A DNA stretch of 10,013 bases, taken from contig JAEUUM010000262.1 in NCBI GenBank assembly GCA_016787375.1, forward strand, positions 1-10,013, read 5' to 3'. Each line of letters opens with the position of its first letter. Positions within the stretch are counted from its first letter, which is position 1. The notes beneath the pieces are model-generated. The model was not told where the DNA came from. It worked only from the letters and a program-made list of their open reading frames with translations, and did no database searches. This DNA is from Saprospiraceae bacterium. Its GTDB lineage: Bacteria > Bacteroidota > Bacteroidia > Chitinophagales > Saprospiraceae. Below are positions 1 through 7,900 of the stretch, in pieces. Made by a program: the position numbers and the translations under genes.

Positions 1-693
1 GAAATACTGGATATTAACCAACTAAAAGCATTATTAGCTAAAGTTCCTTCAATGGAAGGACTTGAATTGGCATCTGCCGTTTCAACAAAGAAAATTTATG
101 AATATGGTAATCCAAATTCGAAATATAAAGTTGCAGTTTTAGATTTTGGTGTGAAAGAAAATATTTTACGCTGTTTCGCTGATCGAAATTGTTACTTAAA
201 GGTATTTCCAGCTAAAACGACCATTAACGAAATGGAATCATGGAATCCTGATGGTTATTTTTTATCCAATGGTCCGGGTGATCCGGCTTCCATGGATTAT
301 GCTATTCAAACTGTAAGAGATATTTTAAAATTGAATAAAAAAATATTTGGAATTTGCCTTGGCCACCAATTGTTGGGTCTCGGTATCGGTATAGGAACTT
401 ATAAACTTCACCACGGGCATAGAGGTATCAATCATCCGGTTAAGAATTTAATAAGTGGAAAGTGTGAAATTACCAGCCAAAATCATGGATTTGGACTTGA
501 TGCAAGTAATATAGATGACTTTAAAGAAATTGTACAAGTATCTCATATAAACTTAAATGATCACACGGTTGAAGGGATAAAACTGGTAAATGGTAATGGG
601 TTTTCAGTTCAATACCACCCTGAAGCTGCACCCGGTCCGCATGATGCAAGATATCTTTTTGATGAATTTATTGAATTGTTAAACCAAAATTAA
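1..693 (+). CDS. carA: Carbamoyl-phosphate synthase small (glutaminase) subunit, 3' part
   Basis: Glutamine amidotransferase subunit of carbamoyl-phosphate synthase. It releases ammonia from glutamine and channels it to the large subunit CarB, feeding pyrimidine and arginine synthesis in the cytoplasm. The frame is open from base 1, so the start lies upstream. The 230 visible residues are the end of the N-terminal domain plus the whole class I GATase domain; about 135-150 N-terminal residues are missing compared with family members of about 360-380. The ATG at 52 lies inside the conserved PSMEGLELA stretch and is not the start. The nucleophile elbow GICLGHQ has its cysteine at bases 355-357, and the triad His and Glu sit in QYHPEAAPGPHD at 616-618 and 622-624. 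Also conserved are SNGPGDP and NHGFGLD. The gene ends 4 bases before eno and is probably in one operon with it. In Bacteroidota carA often follows rplQ, which cannot be seen here. Confidence 0.96.
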   Translation, partial: EILDINQLKALLAKVPSMEGLELASAVSTKKIYEYGNPNSKYKVAVLDFGVKENILRCFADRNCYLKVFPAKTTINEMESWNPDGYFLSNGPGDPASMDYAIQTVRDILKLNKKIFGICLGHQLLGLGIGIGTYKLHHGHRGINHPVKNLISGKCEITSQNHGFGLDASNIDDFKEIVQVSHINLNDHTVEGIKLVNGNGFSVQYHPEAAPGPHDARYLFDEFIELLNQN

Positions 694-697
694 TTGA

Positions 698-1987
698 ATG
701 AGTGCAATAGTAGATATAAACGCACGTGAAATTTTGGATTCCAGAGGGAATCCAACCATTGAAGTTGATGTTATTACCGCAGCCGGTGGCTACGGTCGTG
801 CTGCTGTTCCTTCAGGAGCTTCTACTGGCAAACATGAAGCAGTCGAATTGCGTGACGGCGATTCCAAAAGGTACATGGGAAAGGGCATTCTGAATGCAGT
901 TAATTTTGTTGAAGACGAAATTTCAGAGGAATTGATAGGTTTAGATGTTTTTGATCAAAGAGCTATAGATTCTTCAATGATTTCACTTGATGGTACACCG
1001 AATAAATCGAGATTAGGTGCCAACGCTATACTTGGAGTAAGCCTTGCTGTTGCCAAAGCGGCAGCTTCTGAAAGTGATCAACCATTATACAGATACATAG
1101 GTGGTGTTAATTCATTTACCTTGCCTGTACCCATGATGAATATTTTAAATGGCGGTTCACATGCAGATAATAAAATAGATTTTCAGGAATTCATGATAAT
1201 GCCTGTTGGTGCCGATACTTTTCGTGATGGATTAAGAATGGGAGTTGAAGTATTTCATACTTTAAAAAAAGTGTTATCGGCAAAAGGCTATTCAACAAAT
1301 GTTGGTGATGAAGGTGGGTTTGCACCCAACATTCAATCGAATGAAGAAGCCATAGAGCTTGTGATGAAAGCCATTGAACAAGCCGGGTTTAGACCATTTG
1401 AAGATATTATGATCGCTTTGGATCCCGCTGCAAGTGAGTTCTACAATGAAAAGGATAAATTGTACGACTTTCATAAGTCGGGAGGGAAGAAATTGACAGG
1501 AGAGGAGATGGTAGAGTTTTGGGTAAATTGGGCAAACAAATATCCAATTTTCTCAATTGAGGACGGATTACATGAGGATGATTGGGATTCATGGTCATTG
1601 ATCACTAAAAAGTTGGGTTCAAAAATCCAGTTAGTTGGGGATGATTTGTTTGTTACGAACACCGCCAGATTGAAAATGGGTATTGATAGAGAAATAGCCA
1701 ATTCAATTCTGATAAAAGTAAATCAAATTGGGAGCCTATCTGAGACAATAGATACAGTAAATATGGCTTACAGAAATAAATATACTGCTGTCATTAGTCA
1801 CAGAAGCGGCGAAACTGAAGATACCACAATTGCTGATTTGGCTGTAGCATTGAATGCCGGGCAAATTAAAACAGGTTCTGCATCAAGATCTGACAGGATC
1901 GCAAAGTATAATCAATTGTTGCGAATAGAAGAAGAACTTGGCGAGACAGCATATTATCCTGGTAAAAATTTGTTAAAAGGGTTGTAA
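698..1987 (+). CDS. eno: Enolase (phosphopyruvate hydratase)
   Basis: Converts 2-phosphoglycerate to phosphoenolpyruvate in glycolysis and gluconeogenesis; cytoplasmic and Mg-dependent. Its 429 residues match the usual length (about 430). The N-terminal part starts with NAREILDSRGNPTIEVDV and carries the mobile-loop motif VPSGASTGKHEAVELRDGD. The barrel carries NGGSHADNKIDFQEFMIMP, the catalytic acid in GDEGGFAPN (Glu205), metal ligands in ALDP, SIEDGL and GDDLF, the catalytic base Lys340 in the signature ILIKVNQIGS, the SHRSGET loop and KTGSASRSDR near the C-terminus. All expected active-site residues are present. The ATG starts 4 bases after the carA stop, and the sequence around it aligns with other enolases from residue 1. 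A 22-base gap without a terminator leads to the division gene, so read-through is likely. The only small departure I noted is Ala where E. coli has Met in the KTGS-x-SRSDR segment. Confidence 0.98.
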   Translation: MSAIVDINAREILDSRGNPTIEVDVITAAGGYGRAAVPSGASTGKHEAVELRDGDSKRYMGKGILNAVNFVEDEISEELIGLDVFDQRAIDSSMISLDGTPNKSRLGANAILGVSLAVAKAAASESDQPLYRYIGGVNSFTLPVPMMNILNGGSHADNKIDFQEFMIMPVGADTFRDGLRMGVEVFHTLKKVLSAKGYSTNVGDEGGFAPNIQSNEEAIELVMKAIEQAGFRPFEDIMIALDPAASEFYNEKDKLYDFHKSGGKKLTGEEMVEFWVNWANKYPIFSIEDGLHEDDWDSWSLITKKLGSKIQLVGDDLFVTNTARLKMGIDREIANSILIKVNQIGSLSETIDTVNMAYRNKYTAVISHRSGETEDTTIADLAVALNAGQIKTGSASRSDRIAKYNQLLRIEEELGETAYYPGKNLLKGL

Positions 1988-2009
1988 CTTTACCTTAAAT
2001 TTAGTCATC

Positions 2010-2315
2010 ATGAGTAAAATTAGAGAATTAGTTTCCCAAATACCTAAATGGTTGTTGAATAAATATGCAATCACAGCTGTGCTTTTTATTTTTTGGATGG
2101 TATTCTTAGACAGATACAATATTTTTACTCAATTTGGTTTAATGAGTGATGTGCGTAAATTGAAGCAAGAAAAATCTATGTATGTTGAAAAAATTGCTCG
2201 ATTGAAAGATGAAAAAGATGCATTTGAAAACAACCTTGAAAAATATGCTCGTGAAAAGTATTTGATGCACAAACCTAACGAAGAAGTTTATATAGTTTTA
2301 GATAAAAGTAAATAA
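2010..2315 (+). CDS. FtsB/DivIC-family septum formation initiator protein
   Basis: Small bitopic membrane protein of the divisome. FtsB/DivIC proteins form a coiled-coil complex with FtsL and FtsQ/DivIB that activates septal peptidoglycan synthesis. The 101 residues show a short basic cytoplasmic N-terminus, one membrane segment at about 19-37 (YAITAVLFIFWMVFL), then a charged heptad-like coiled coil at about 45-80, and the family tail EKYAREKYLMHKPNEEVYIV at 77-96. Length and order match the Bacteroidota members of the family. Family membership is clear; whether it corresponds to FtsB or DivIC cannot be decided from sequence alone, so I give no symbol. It lies 22 bases after eno and 5 bases before sucD. 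An eno-ftsB neighbourhood also occurs in Proteobacteria, which supports the call. Confidence 0.9.
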   Translation: MSKIRELVSQIPKWLLNKYAITAVLFIFWMVFLDRYNIFTQFGLMSDVRKLKQEKSMYVEKIARLKDEKDAFENNLEKYAREKYLMHKPNEEVYIVLDKSK

Positions 2316-2320
2316 TTAGA

Positions 2321-3190
2321 ATGTCAATATTAGTAAATAAAAATTCAAAAGTAATTGTTCAGGGATTTACCGGAAAGGAAGGTACTTTCCATGCAGAACA
2401 GATGATTGCCTACGGTACAAATGTTGTTGGTGGTGTAGTACCAGGCAAAGGTGGGCAGAAACATTTAGACAAACCTGTATTTAATACGGTATATGATGCA
2501 GTTCAACAAGCCGGGGCAGATGTCACGATTATCTTTGTACCTCCTGCTTATGCCGCGGACGCCATCATGGAAGCAGCAGAAGCTGGAATAAAAGTGATTG
2601 TTTGTATCACCGAAGGTATTCCTGTTCAGGATATGTTAAAGGCAAAAGCTTATATTGAGAAATTTCAATGTACTTTGATTGGACCCAATTGCCCAGGTAT
2701 AATTACGGCTGACGAAGCAAAGATTGGTATTATGCCCGGCTTTGTGTTTAAGAAAGGAAACATCGGAATTGTCTCAAAGTCAGGAACATTAACCTATGAG
2801 GCAGCAGACCAAGTAGTAAAAGCTGGACTAGGTATCACTACTGCGATTGGAATCGGTGGAGACCCAATTATTGGCACAACCACAAAAGAAGCTGTAGAGA
2901 TGTTTATGAATGACCCGGAGACAAAAGGCGTTGTAATGATTGGGGAAATTGGTGGATCCCTGGAGGCTGAAGCAGCTCGATGGATCAAAGCTTCAGGCAA
3001 CAAAAAACCTGTTGTTGGGTTTATTGCCGGTCAAACCGCACCAAAAGGACGTAAAATGGGTCACGCAGGAGCGATAATAGGTGGAGTTGATGATACCGCT
3101 GAGGCAAAAATGGAAATCATGGCTGAATGTGGTATTCACGTTGTACATTCACCAGCTGAAATCGGTGAGACAATGCGTAAATTGATATAA
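2321..3190 (+). CDS. sucD: Succinyl-CoA synthetase (ADP-forming) alpha subunit
   Basis: Alpha subunit of succinyl-CoA ligase in the TCA cycle. With the beta subunit SucC it makes a nucleoside triphosphate from succinyl-CoA; it binds CoA and carries the phosphorylated histidine. Its length, 289 residues, equals that of E. coli SucD. The N-terminal CoA-binding Rossmann domain shows VIVQGFTGKEGTFHAEQ (about 11-27) and the GGVVPGKGGQKHL stretch. The ligase domain shows IGPNCPGI (120-127), VSKSGTLTYE (151-160), GIGGDPIIGT and MIGEIGGS. The phospho-histidine is His248 in KGRKMGHAGAIIGG. It is the last gene of the plus-strand run and is followed by a strong terminator. The partner sucC is not in this window, so the two subunits are encoded at separate places or sucC lies further away. 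Confidence 0.97.
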   Translation: MSILVNKNSKVIVQGFTGKEGTFHAEQMIAYGTNVVGGVVPGKGGQKHLDKPVFNTVYDAVQQAGADVTIIFVPPAYAADAIMEAAEAGIKVIVCITEGIPVQDMLKAKAYIEKFQCTLIGPNCPGIITADEAKIGIMPGFVFKKGNIGIVSKSGTLTYEAADQVVKAGLGITTAIGIGGDPIIGTTTKEAVEMFMNDPETKGVVMIGEIGGSLEAEAARWIKASGNKKPVVGFIAGQTAPKGRKMGHAGAIIGGVDDTAEAKMEIMAECGIHVVHSPAEIGETMRKLI

Positions 3191-3210
3191 AAATTACATA
3201 ATTATACCAG

Positions 3211-3240
3211 AGCCGCTAATTTATTGTTAGCGGCTTTTTT
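3211..3240 (+). terminator. Intrinsic terminator after sucD
   Basis: A perfect 9-bp inverted repeat, AGCCGCTAA (3211-3219) and TTAGCGGCT (3227-3235), closes a 7-base loop and runs directly into six Ts (3235-3240). It starts 20 bases after the sucD stop. It is a typical Rho-independent terminator and likely ends the carA-eno-ftsB-sucD transcript before the histidine kinase gene. Confidence 0.92.
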
Positions 3241-3293
3241 ATTGGCATAAAATTAGCTTCTTATTAAATGTTTATTACATTACGCAAATTCAA

Positions 3294-4439
3294 ATGTGCC
3301 AAACCGAAATATATTCCTTTTTTCAGGAATTGTTAAATTCAGATTTTACGATTTTTTTCTCTTTTTTGTTTTTGGGCACATATAAACTTCAGAAGAATTC
3401 CGGTGAGTTGAAATTTGAAATCGATTCAATACCATCTAACATATTTGAATCATTTGCCCATCCATTGATCATTTACAGGGCGCCAAATGATCTCCGTTAT
3501 TATAATACTGCCACGATAGATTTTGTACAAAAATACTTCAATATCAATTCATCTCATGAGGATGTAGTATCTGCTTTATTGATGGAGATTAACACCATAC
3601 CCAAGGAATCGCTTACAGCATTTTCATACAATATCAACGGTATTAAAATTGAAGCATTCGTAAATGTGACATCGCTTGAATCAGGAGAAAAGATGGTGCA
3701 GATACATAATAATGATTCTAATTTGACGAATAAAATTCAAATCGATGAACAATTACTTTTACAGAATTCACTTGATGAGTTAAGTTATATTATCTCTCAT
3801 GATTTAGTAGAGCCTGTTCGAACGATCAGGAGTTTTGCTCAGATTATCAGAAAATCCCATCTTGATAAATTAAATGACCCGGAAATAAATGAAGATTTTG
3901 ATTTCATGATCGACGCCTCTGAGCGATTGTACAACATGATTCAGGGGATGCTTATGTATTCAAGGTTAAGTTCAAAACATTTTCCTCATGAACAAACCGA
4001 TACACTCGAAGTGCTTGTAGAGGTAATTAAAGATCTTATGGCAGCAACAAATGAGTCCAATGCAAGTATTCAATGCTATAACATGCCGGTTGTCAATTTT
4101 AGTAAAACCCTTTTGGTACAAATATTTTCAAACCTTATCAGCAATGCTTTAAAGTATAAATCTGATAACAGGAACCCTGTGATCGTAGTTTCAGCAGAAG
4201 ACAGAGGTAAAGAGTTTTTATTTAAAATTCAAGATAATGGTATAGGTATTGATAATGAACAAGCTGATAGGTTGTTTAAAATATTTCAAAGACTCCACCC
4301 CAATGATTCTAAATATCCGGGAACCGGAATGGGTCTGGCTATTTGTAAAAAAATTATTGAAAGAGAAAAAGGAAGGATTTGGTTTGACGGTTCACCTGGT
4401 GTTGGAACCAAGTTTTATTTTACGTTGCCAAAGTATTAG
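3294..4439 (+). CDS. PAS-like sensor histidine kinase
   Basis: Two-component sensor kinase of 381 residues. The N-terminus has a hydrophobic stretch at about 18-29 that is short for a membrane segment. A probable PAS-like sensor fold follows at about 47-140 (FESFAHPLIIYRAPNDLRYYN resembles a PAS entry). The dimerisation/phosphoacceptor domain has the H-box SYIISHDLVEPVRTI with His169, of the phytochrome-like SHDLxEPxR class. The ATPase domain carries the N-box SNLISNALKYK (Asn284), G1 DNGIGID (314-320), the F-box LFKIFQRLH and G2 GTGMGL (343-348), ending GTKFYFTLP. All kinase boxes are intact, so it should be active. The ATG at 3294 is the only ATG in frame upstream of the domains, but an in-frame TTG at 3408, just before the PAS-like part, is an alternative start that would remove the hydrophobic stretch. 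No response regulator lies beside it. The ligand is unknown. Confidence 0.88.
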   Translation: MCQTEIYSFFQELLNSDFTIFFSFLFLGTYKLQKNSGELKFEIDSIPSNIFESFAHPLIIYRAPNDLRYYNTATIDFVQKYFNINSSHEDVVSALLMEINTIPKESLTAFSYNINGIKIEAFVNVTSLESGEKMVQIHNNDSNLTNKIQIDEQLLLQNSLDELSYIISHDLVEPVRTIRSFAQIIRKSHLDKLNDPEINEDFDFMIDASERLYNMIQGMLMYSRLSSKHFPHEQTDTLEVLVEVIKDLMAATNESNASIQCYNMPVVNFSKTLLVQIFSNLISNALKYKSDNRNPVIVVSAEDRGKEFLFKIQDNGIGIDNEQADRLFKIFQRLHPNDSKYPGTGMGLAICKKIIEREKGRIWFDGSPGVGTKFYFTLPKY

Positions 4440-4443
4440 TAAG

Positions 4444-4920
4444 TTACTTTTCTGATTTTTTCTTTCGTTCCTTATTAGATTTAAAATATTTTAAGTCCAC
4501 GAGTAGTAAGCCAAATGACTCTCCTGCTTCTTTAGTAATCACGGCATGATGCGCGCCGTGAGCTTTTAATATAGCCCTTGAATAGGGATTATCCAGTTGG
4601 CGAAACCAAGTAAATCGTCTGTGAATATATACATCGTGAATCAAGAAATAAATCAAACCATATATGGAGATACCAATTCCCACAAATAGCAATTCTCTGT
4701 AAATTGTTAAAGATCCGAGCATATAACACAGGGCACTTGGAATAGCAAAGACGATGAAAAATAAATCATTTTTTTCAAAAAAGCCGGTTTTTTCAAAATG
4801 TGGTTTGTGGTGATCCTCATGCCATGACCACAACCAACCGTGCATAAGATATTTGTGAGCTACCCAAGCTACCAATTCCATTCCGCAGGCAGCTGCAAGA
4901 ATAATTAAAACATTACCCAT
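4444..4920 (-). CDS. crtZ: Beta-carotene hydroxylase (CrtZ-like, fatty acid hydroxylase superfamily)
   Basis: Membrane di-iron hydroxylase expected to add hydroxyl groups to the beta-ionone rings of beta-carotene, giving cryptoxanthin and zeaxanthin. The 158 residues fit the bacterial CrtZ size (about 150-175). The histidine clusters that bind the two irons are all present: HKYLMH (22-27), HEDHH (34-38), HDVYIH (95-100) and HGAHH (121-125). CrtZ-type context surrounds them (HGWLW, VYIHRRF, LKAHGAHHA). Hydrophobic segments lie at about 3-20, 53-71 and 77-95. The C-terminus is strongly basic (SNKERKKKSEK). The ATG is 33 bases after the stop of the large kinase on the same strand, so the two may be co-transcribed. 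Its stop faces the stop of the other kinase across four bases. No other carotenoid genes are in the window. The substrate is inferred from family; a related ring hydroxylation cannot be excluded. Confidence 0.92.
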   Translation of the reverse strand: MGNVLIILAAACGMELVAWVAHKYLMHGWLWSWHEDHHKPHFEKTGFFEKNDLFFIVFAIPSALCYMLGSLTIYRELLFVGIGISIYGLIYFLIHDVYIHRRFTWFRQLDNPYSRAILKAHGAHHAVITKEAGESFGLLLVDLKYFKSNKERKKKSEK

Positions 4921-4953
4921 AGAATAAAACGAATTTTGATTTAATAATTTTGA

Positions 4954-7900
4954 TCAAATCTTTATTGGCAGTTTAACAAAGAAACTGGTGCCTTTGTTTA
5001 CCTCTGTTTCAAAAAATATTTCACCATCCATTGATTCTATAAGTTTCTTACAAATTGGTAAACCAAGCCCCGAGCCACTCGATTTTGTTGTAAAGTTAGG
5101 AATAAATATTTTTTCTTTTTTAGAATCATCTATACCGTGTCCGTTGTCTTTTATTTGTATGATCGCTTTGTCAATATCTTTGTATAGGCTTACAAATATT
5201 TTGCCTGAATGATCATTAGGTATTGCCTGGATAGCATTCTTAAGCAAATTATTGATAATTCTAATGAGGTGACTTTTATCCGCGTATACAAAAATGTCCT
5301 CATCGGTTATTTTTTTTGTAAAACTGAGCTTATCGTTGCCGGTTTTTTCGAACAGTTCAAAAATACCTGTAATTATGCTATTTAAGTGTAATTCTTCATT
5401 ATTGGGTTTGGGTTCATGTGCAAACTCACCAAAAGTACCTGCAATTGCAGAGAGATTTTCAATTTGTTGTATCAAGACACCACAAATATTTTTGATTCTT
5501 TGGTCTCTGGTTTCAATATCCGCATTGTAGCTATGTAAAAGATATTGAATATTTAATTTCATCGGTGTTAAGGGGTTTTTAATCTCGTGAGCTACTTGTC
5601 TGGCCATTTCTCTCCATGCTTCCTCTCGTTCAGATTTTGCGAGTAAATTTGCACTTTGTTCAAGTTTGATAATCATTTGGTTGTATTCTTTAACAAGGAA
5701 ACCAATTTCATCATTTTTTGACCATGTAATCGGCTCATTTTGTTTACCCAGTTTCAATCGGTTGAGTTTGTCTCCCAATGCAAAAAGTGGTTTTGTGATT
5801 GATCTGCCAACCGCCAATGCAAGAGCGGAAGCTATAAGAAGTAGAAATACATAAGTATTGATCAATGCACCAATAAAATCAGCTATTTGGGGATTTGTTG
5901 TGATATCAGTTTTTGAATAAGGCAAAGCAATATAACCGCTTATCATTGAATTTTGTCCTCTGATTGTGTGAATCAAATATGAATGATCAAAATTTTGGAA
6001 AAAGCTTTCTTCATTCTGCAAACCATTGGAATAATTGAAAAGAATTGGATGTTTTACCAGGTATTTTAGTGAAGGATCAATGGTTTCAATATTTGCTGGA
6101 AATGAATTGGTGATTAAACCTGCTTTGTCATATACAATAATTTCTGACTCCAAATCGGCACTATAGTTTTTAAGATCAACTGACTTAGACACGGATAAGT
6201 CCTGACTCAGTTTATTTGATATATTCGTAATTTTTCTGATTAAACTTTCTGATAAGGCTTTCTTATTACTAAAATTAAAATAGGTAATTGTAATTATTCC
6301 GATAGCAAAAAATGAGACAACAATCATCGAAATAATTGCTATTTGAATCCTGTTTCTTAATGTAATATCTGATTGATTTTCAAAGATATAAATCCCCGGA
6401 ATAAATTTGAAGAATGTGTTGAGAGCGATGAATGTTAAAAAAGTCATTGCCAATAGAACAAATAGGTAAGAGAACAGACTTAATAACTTGATAAATCCAC
6501 CACCAATCTTGTTTATTTCGACCTCTCTTCCAGTTGGGTCCAGATTTCTGTTTCCAATAACCATGAATTTTTGATTGATCAAATTTTTGTACTTGGCATT
6601 TGACTTATCAATTTCGTTATTTTGGAAATTTGCATTTTGAAATATTAAGCGGTTTTTGTAAAACAAAGCAAACCCGTATTTATCAAGATTTATCATTCCT
6701 TTGTAGGTATTACCATCTTTTGGCTGAATACCTGAATGTAAACTGAATTCAATGTAGTCTTTAGTTTCTAAATATATGGGCTTCGAAGTCTTAGTAGGCC
6801 AAAATCTGTATACCGTATTTCCATTTTCCCTCATTATTCCCCAAGTTAGGTTCTCGATTTCAGTCGGATACCAAATTGAAACCTTTTTGCCGACAAATGT
6901 ATCTTTAGGATAATAAAATTTGGATATATAAGTATTGCTTGAAAGTCTAAAATTTTCAATTGATTTTGTTGTACGGTTGGTTTCATCCAAAAACTTTTTG
7001 CAGTTTTCCTCCAAAACTTTATCTCTCGGATTTGACAATAGCTTTGAATATTGCTTCAATTGTATTTGCTCTTTTCCTTGATTATATGTAAAAAGTAACG
7101 CAGCAGAAAAACTCGAAAAAATGATTAACCATATCATCAGCCATGTAAAATCAGTGGTGGTGGAATCACTATAGAAATCCAGCAATAGCAAATACATCAA
7201 TATAAATAGGAAAAACTTCACATTGATTCCTACGATAGGCACGGTAATTAAAAATAAATACATAAGTGCCAAACTGATTAATATCGAAGTAATTCTTTGT
7301 ACGTTATTCAATTTCAATAAGTCAATGGTAAACATCAACCGTTGACTAAATAAAAAGAGGGTTATGAAAACGATCATCAACCCAAGGATTAGAATGAAAC
7401 TATTGGTATTGAGATTAAATATATTTTCGAAGTCGAAGTAAATATTGGACTCAAGTATTGTACTCTTGATTATTCCGGTTATCATGATGATTCCCAAAAC
7501 GATTGCAAAATATATAGAAATACCTAAAACCCAGCGAATTCTTGTGTTCAGATGGTCGTAAGACACTGCCTTGAATGTGTTAAACCAATAGATTACCACC
7601 CACAAAAAGATGACTGCATTTAATAAAAAATCGCCAATAGATGACCCTAGATATGCTGAATTCAAGGTTTTGCTAAAAATACTCAGCCCATTAAAGTAGC
7701 TCGATAAATCGGCAAGTGAATAGACCAATCTTAATCCGAATACCCCGAATAATATAAAAGCTGAGACTGCCCATTCAGGTATTATGCCTATTAATCTTGT
7801 GGATACAATTTTGATTGAACTTAACAAGAAAATGCAGCAAATGAGAAATAGTAGTAACCTTAAGTAATCATGCCAGATATTATTTACCTGAATTTTACTC

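Noticed and set aside
1292..1701. Several minus-strand open frames of 60-76 codons opposite eno.
   Set aside because: They are shadows of a fully conserved enolase gene; the translations show no domain.
2794..3003. Minus-strand open frame of 69 codons opposite sucD.
   Set aside because: Low-complexity translation rich in Ile, Ser and Pro, typical of an antisense shadow of a conserved gene.
3241..3272. Possible promoter for the smaller kinase: ATTG, 20 bases, TAAATGTT.
   Set aside because: Too few matches to TTTG / TAnnTTTG; in AT-rich DNA this is expected by chance.
4249..4455. Plus-strand open frame of 68 codons overlapping the end of the smaller kinase in another frame.
   Set aside because: It overlaps the conserved G1 to G2 boxes of the kinase, which are clearly the coding frame.
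4425..4460. Small inverted repeat AGTAA-G-TTACT between the convergent genes as a terminator.
   Set aside because: The arms are short and AT-rich, the loop would be too small, and no T-tract follows directly.
4988..5854. Three plus-strand open frames of 62-78 codons opposite the large kinase.
   Set aside because: They lie opposite the conserved HAMP, HisKA and ATPase regions, with no domain or start signal of their own.
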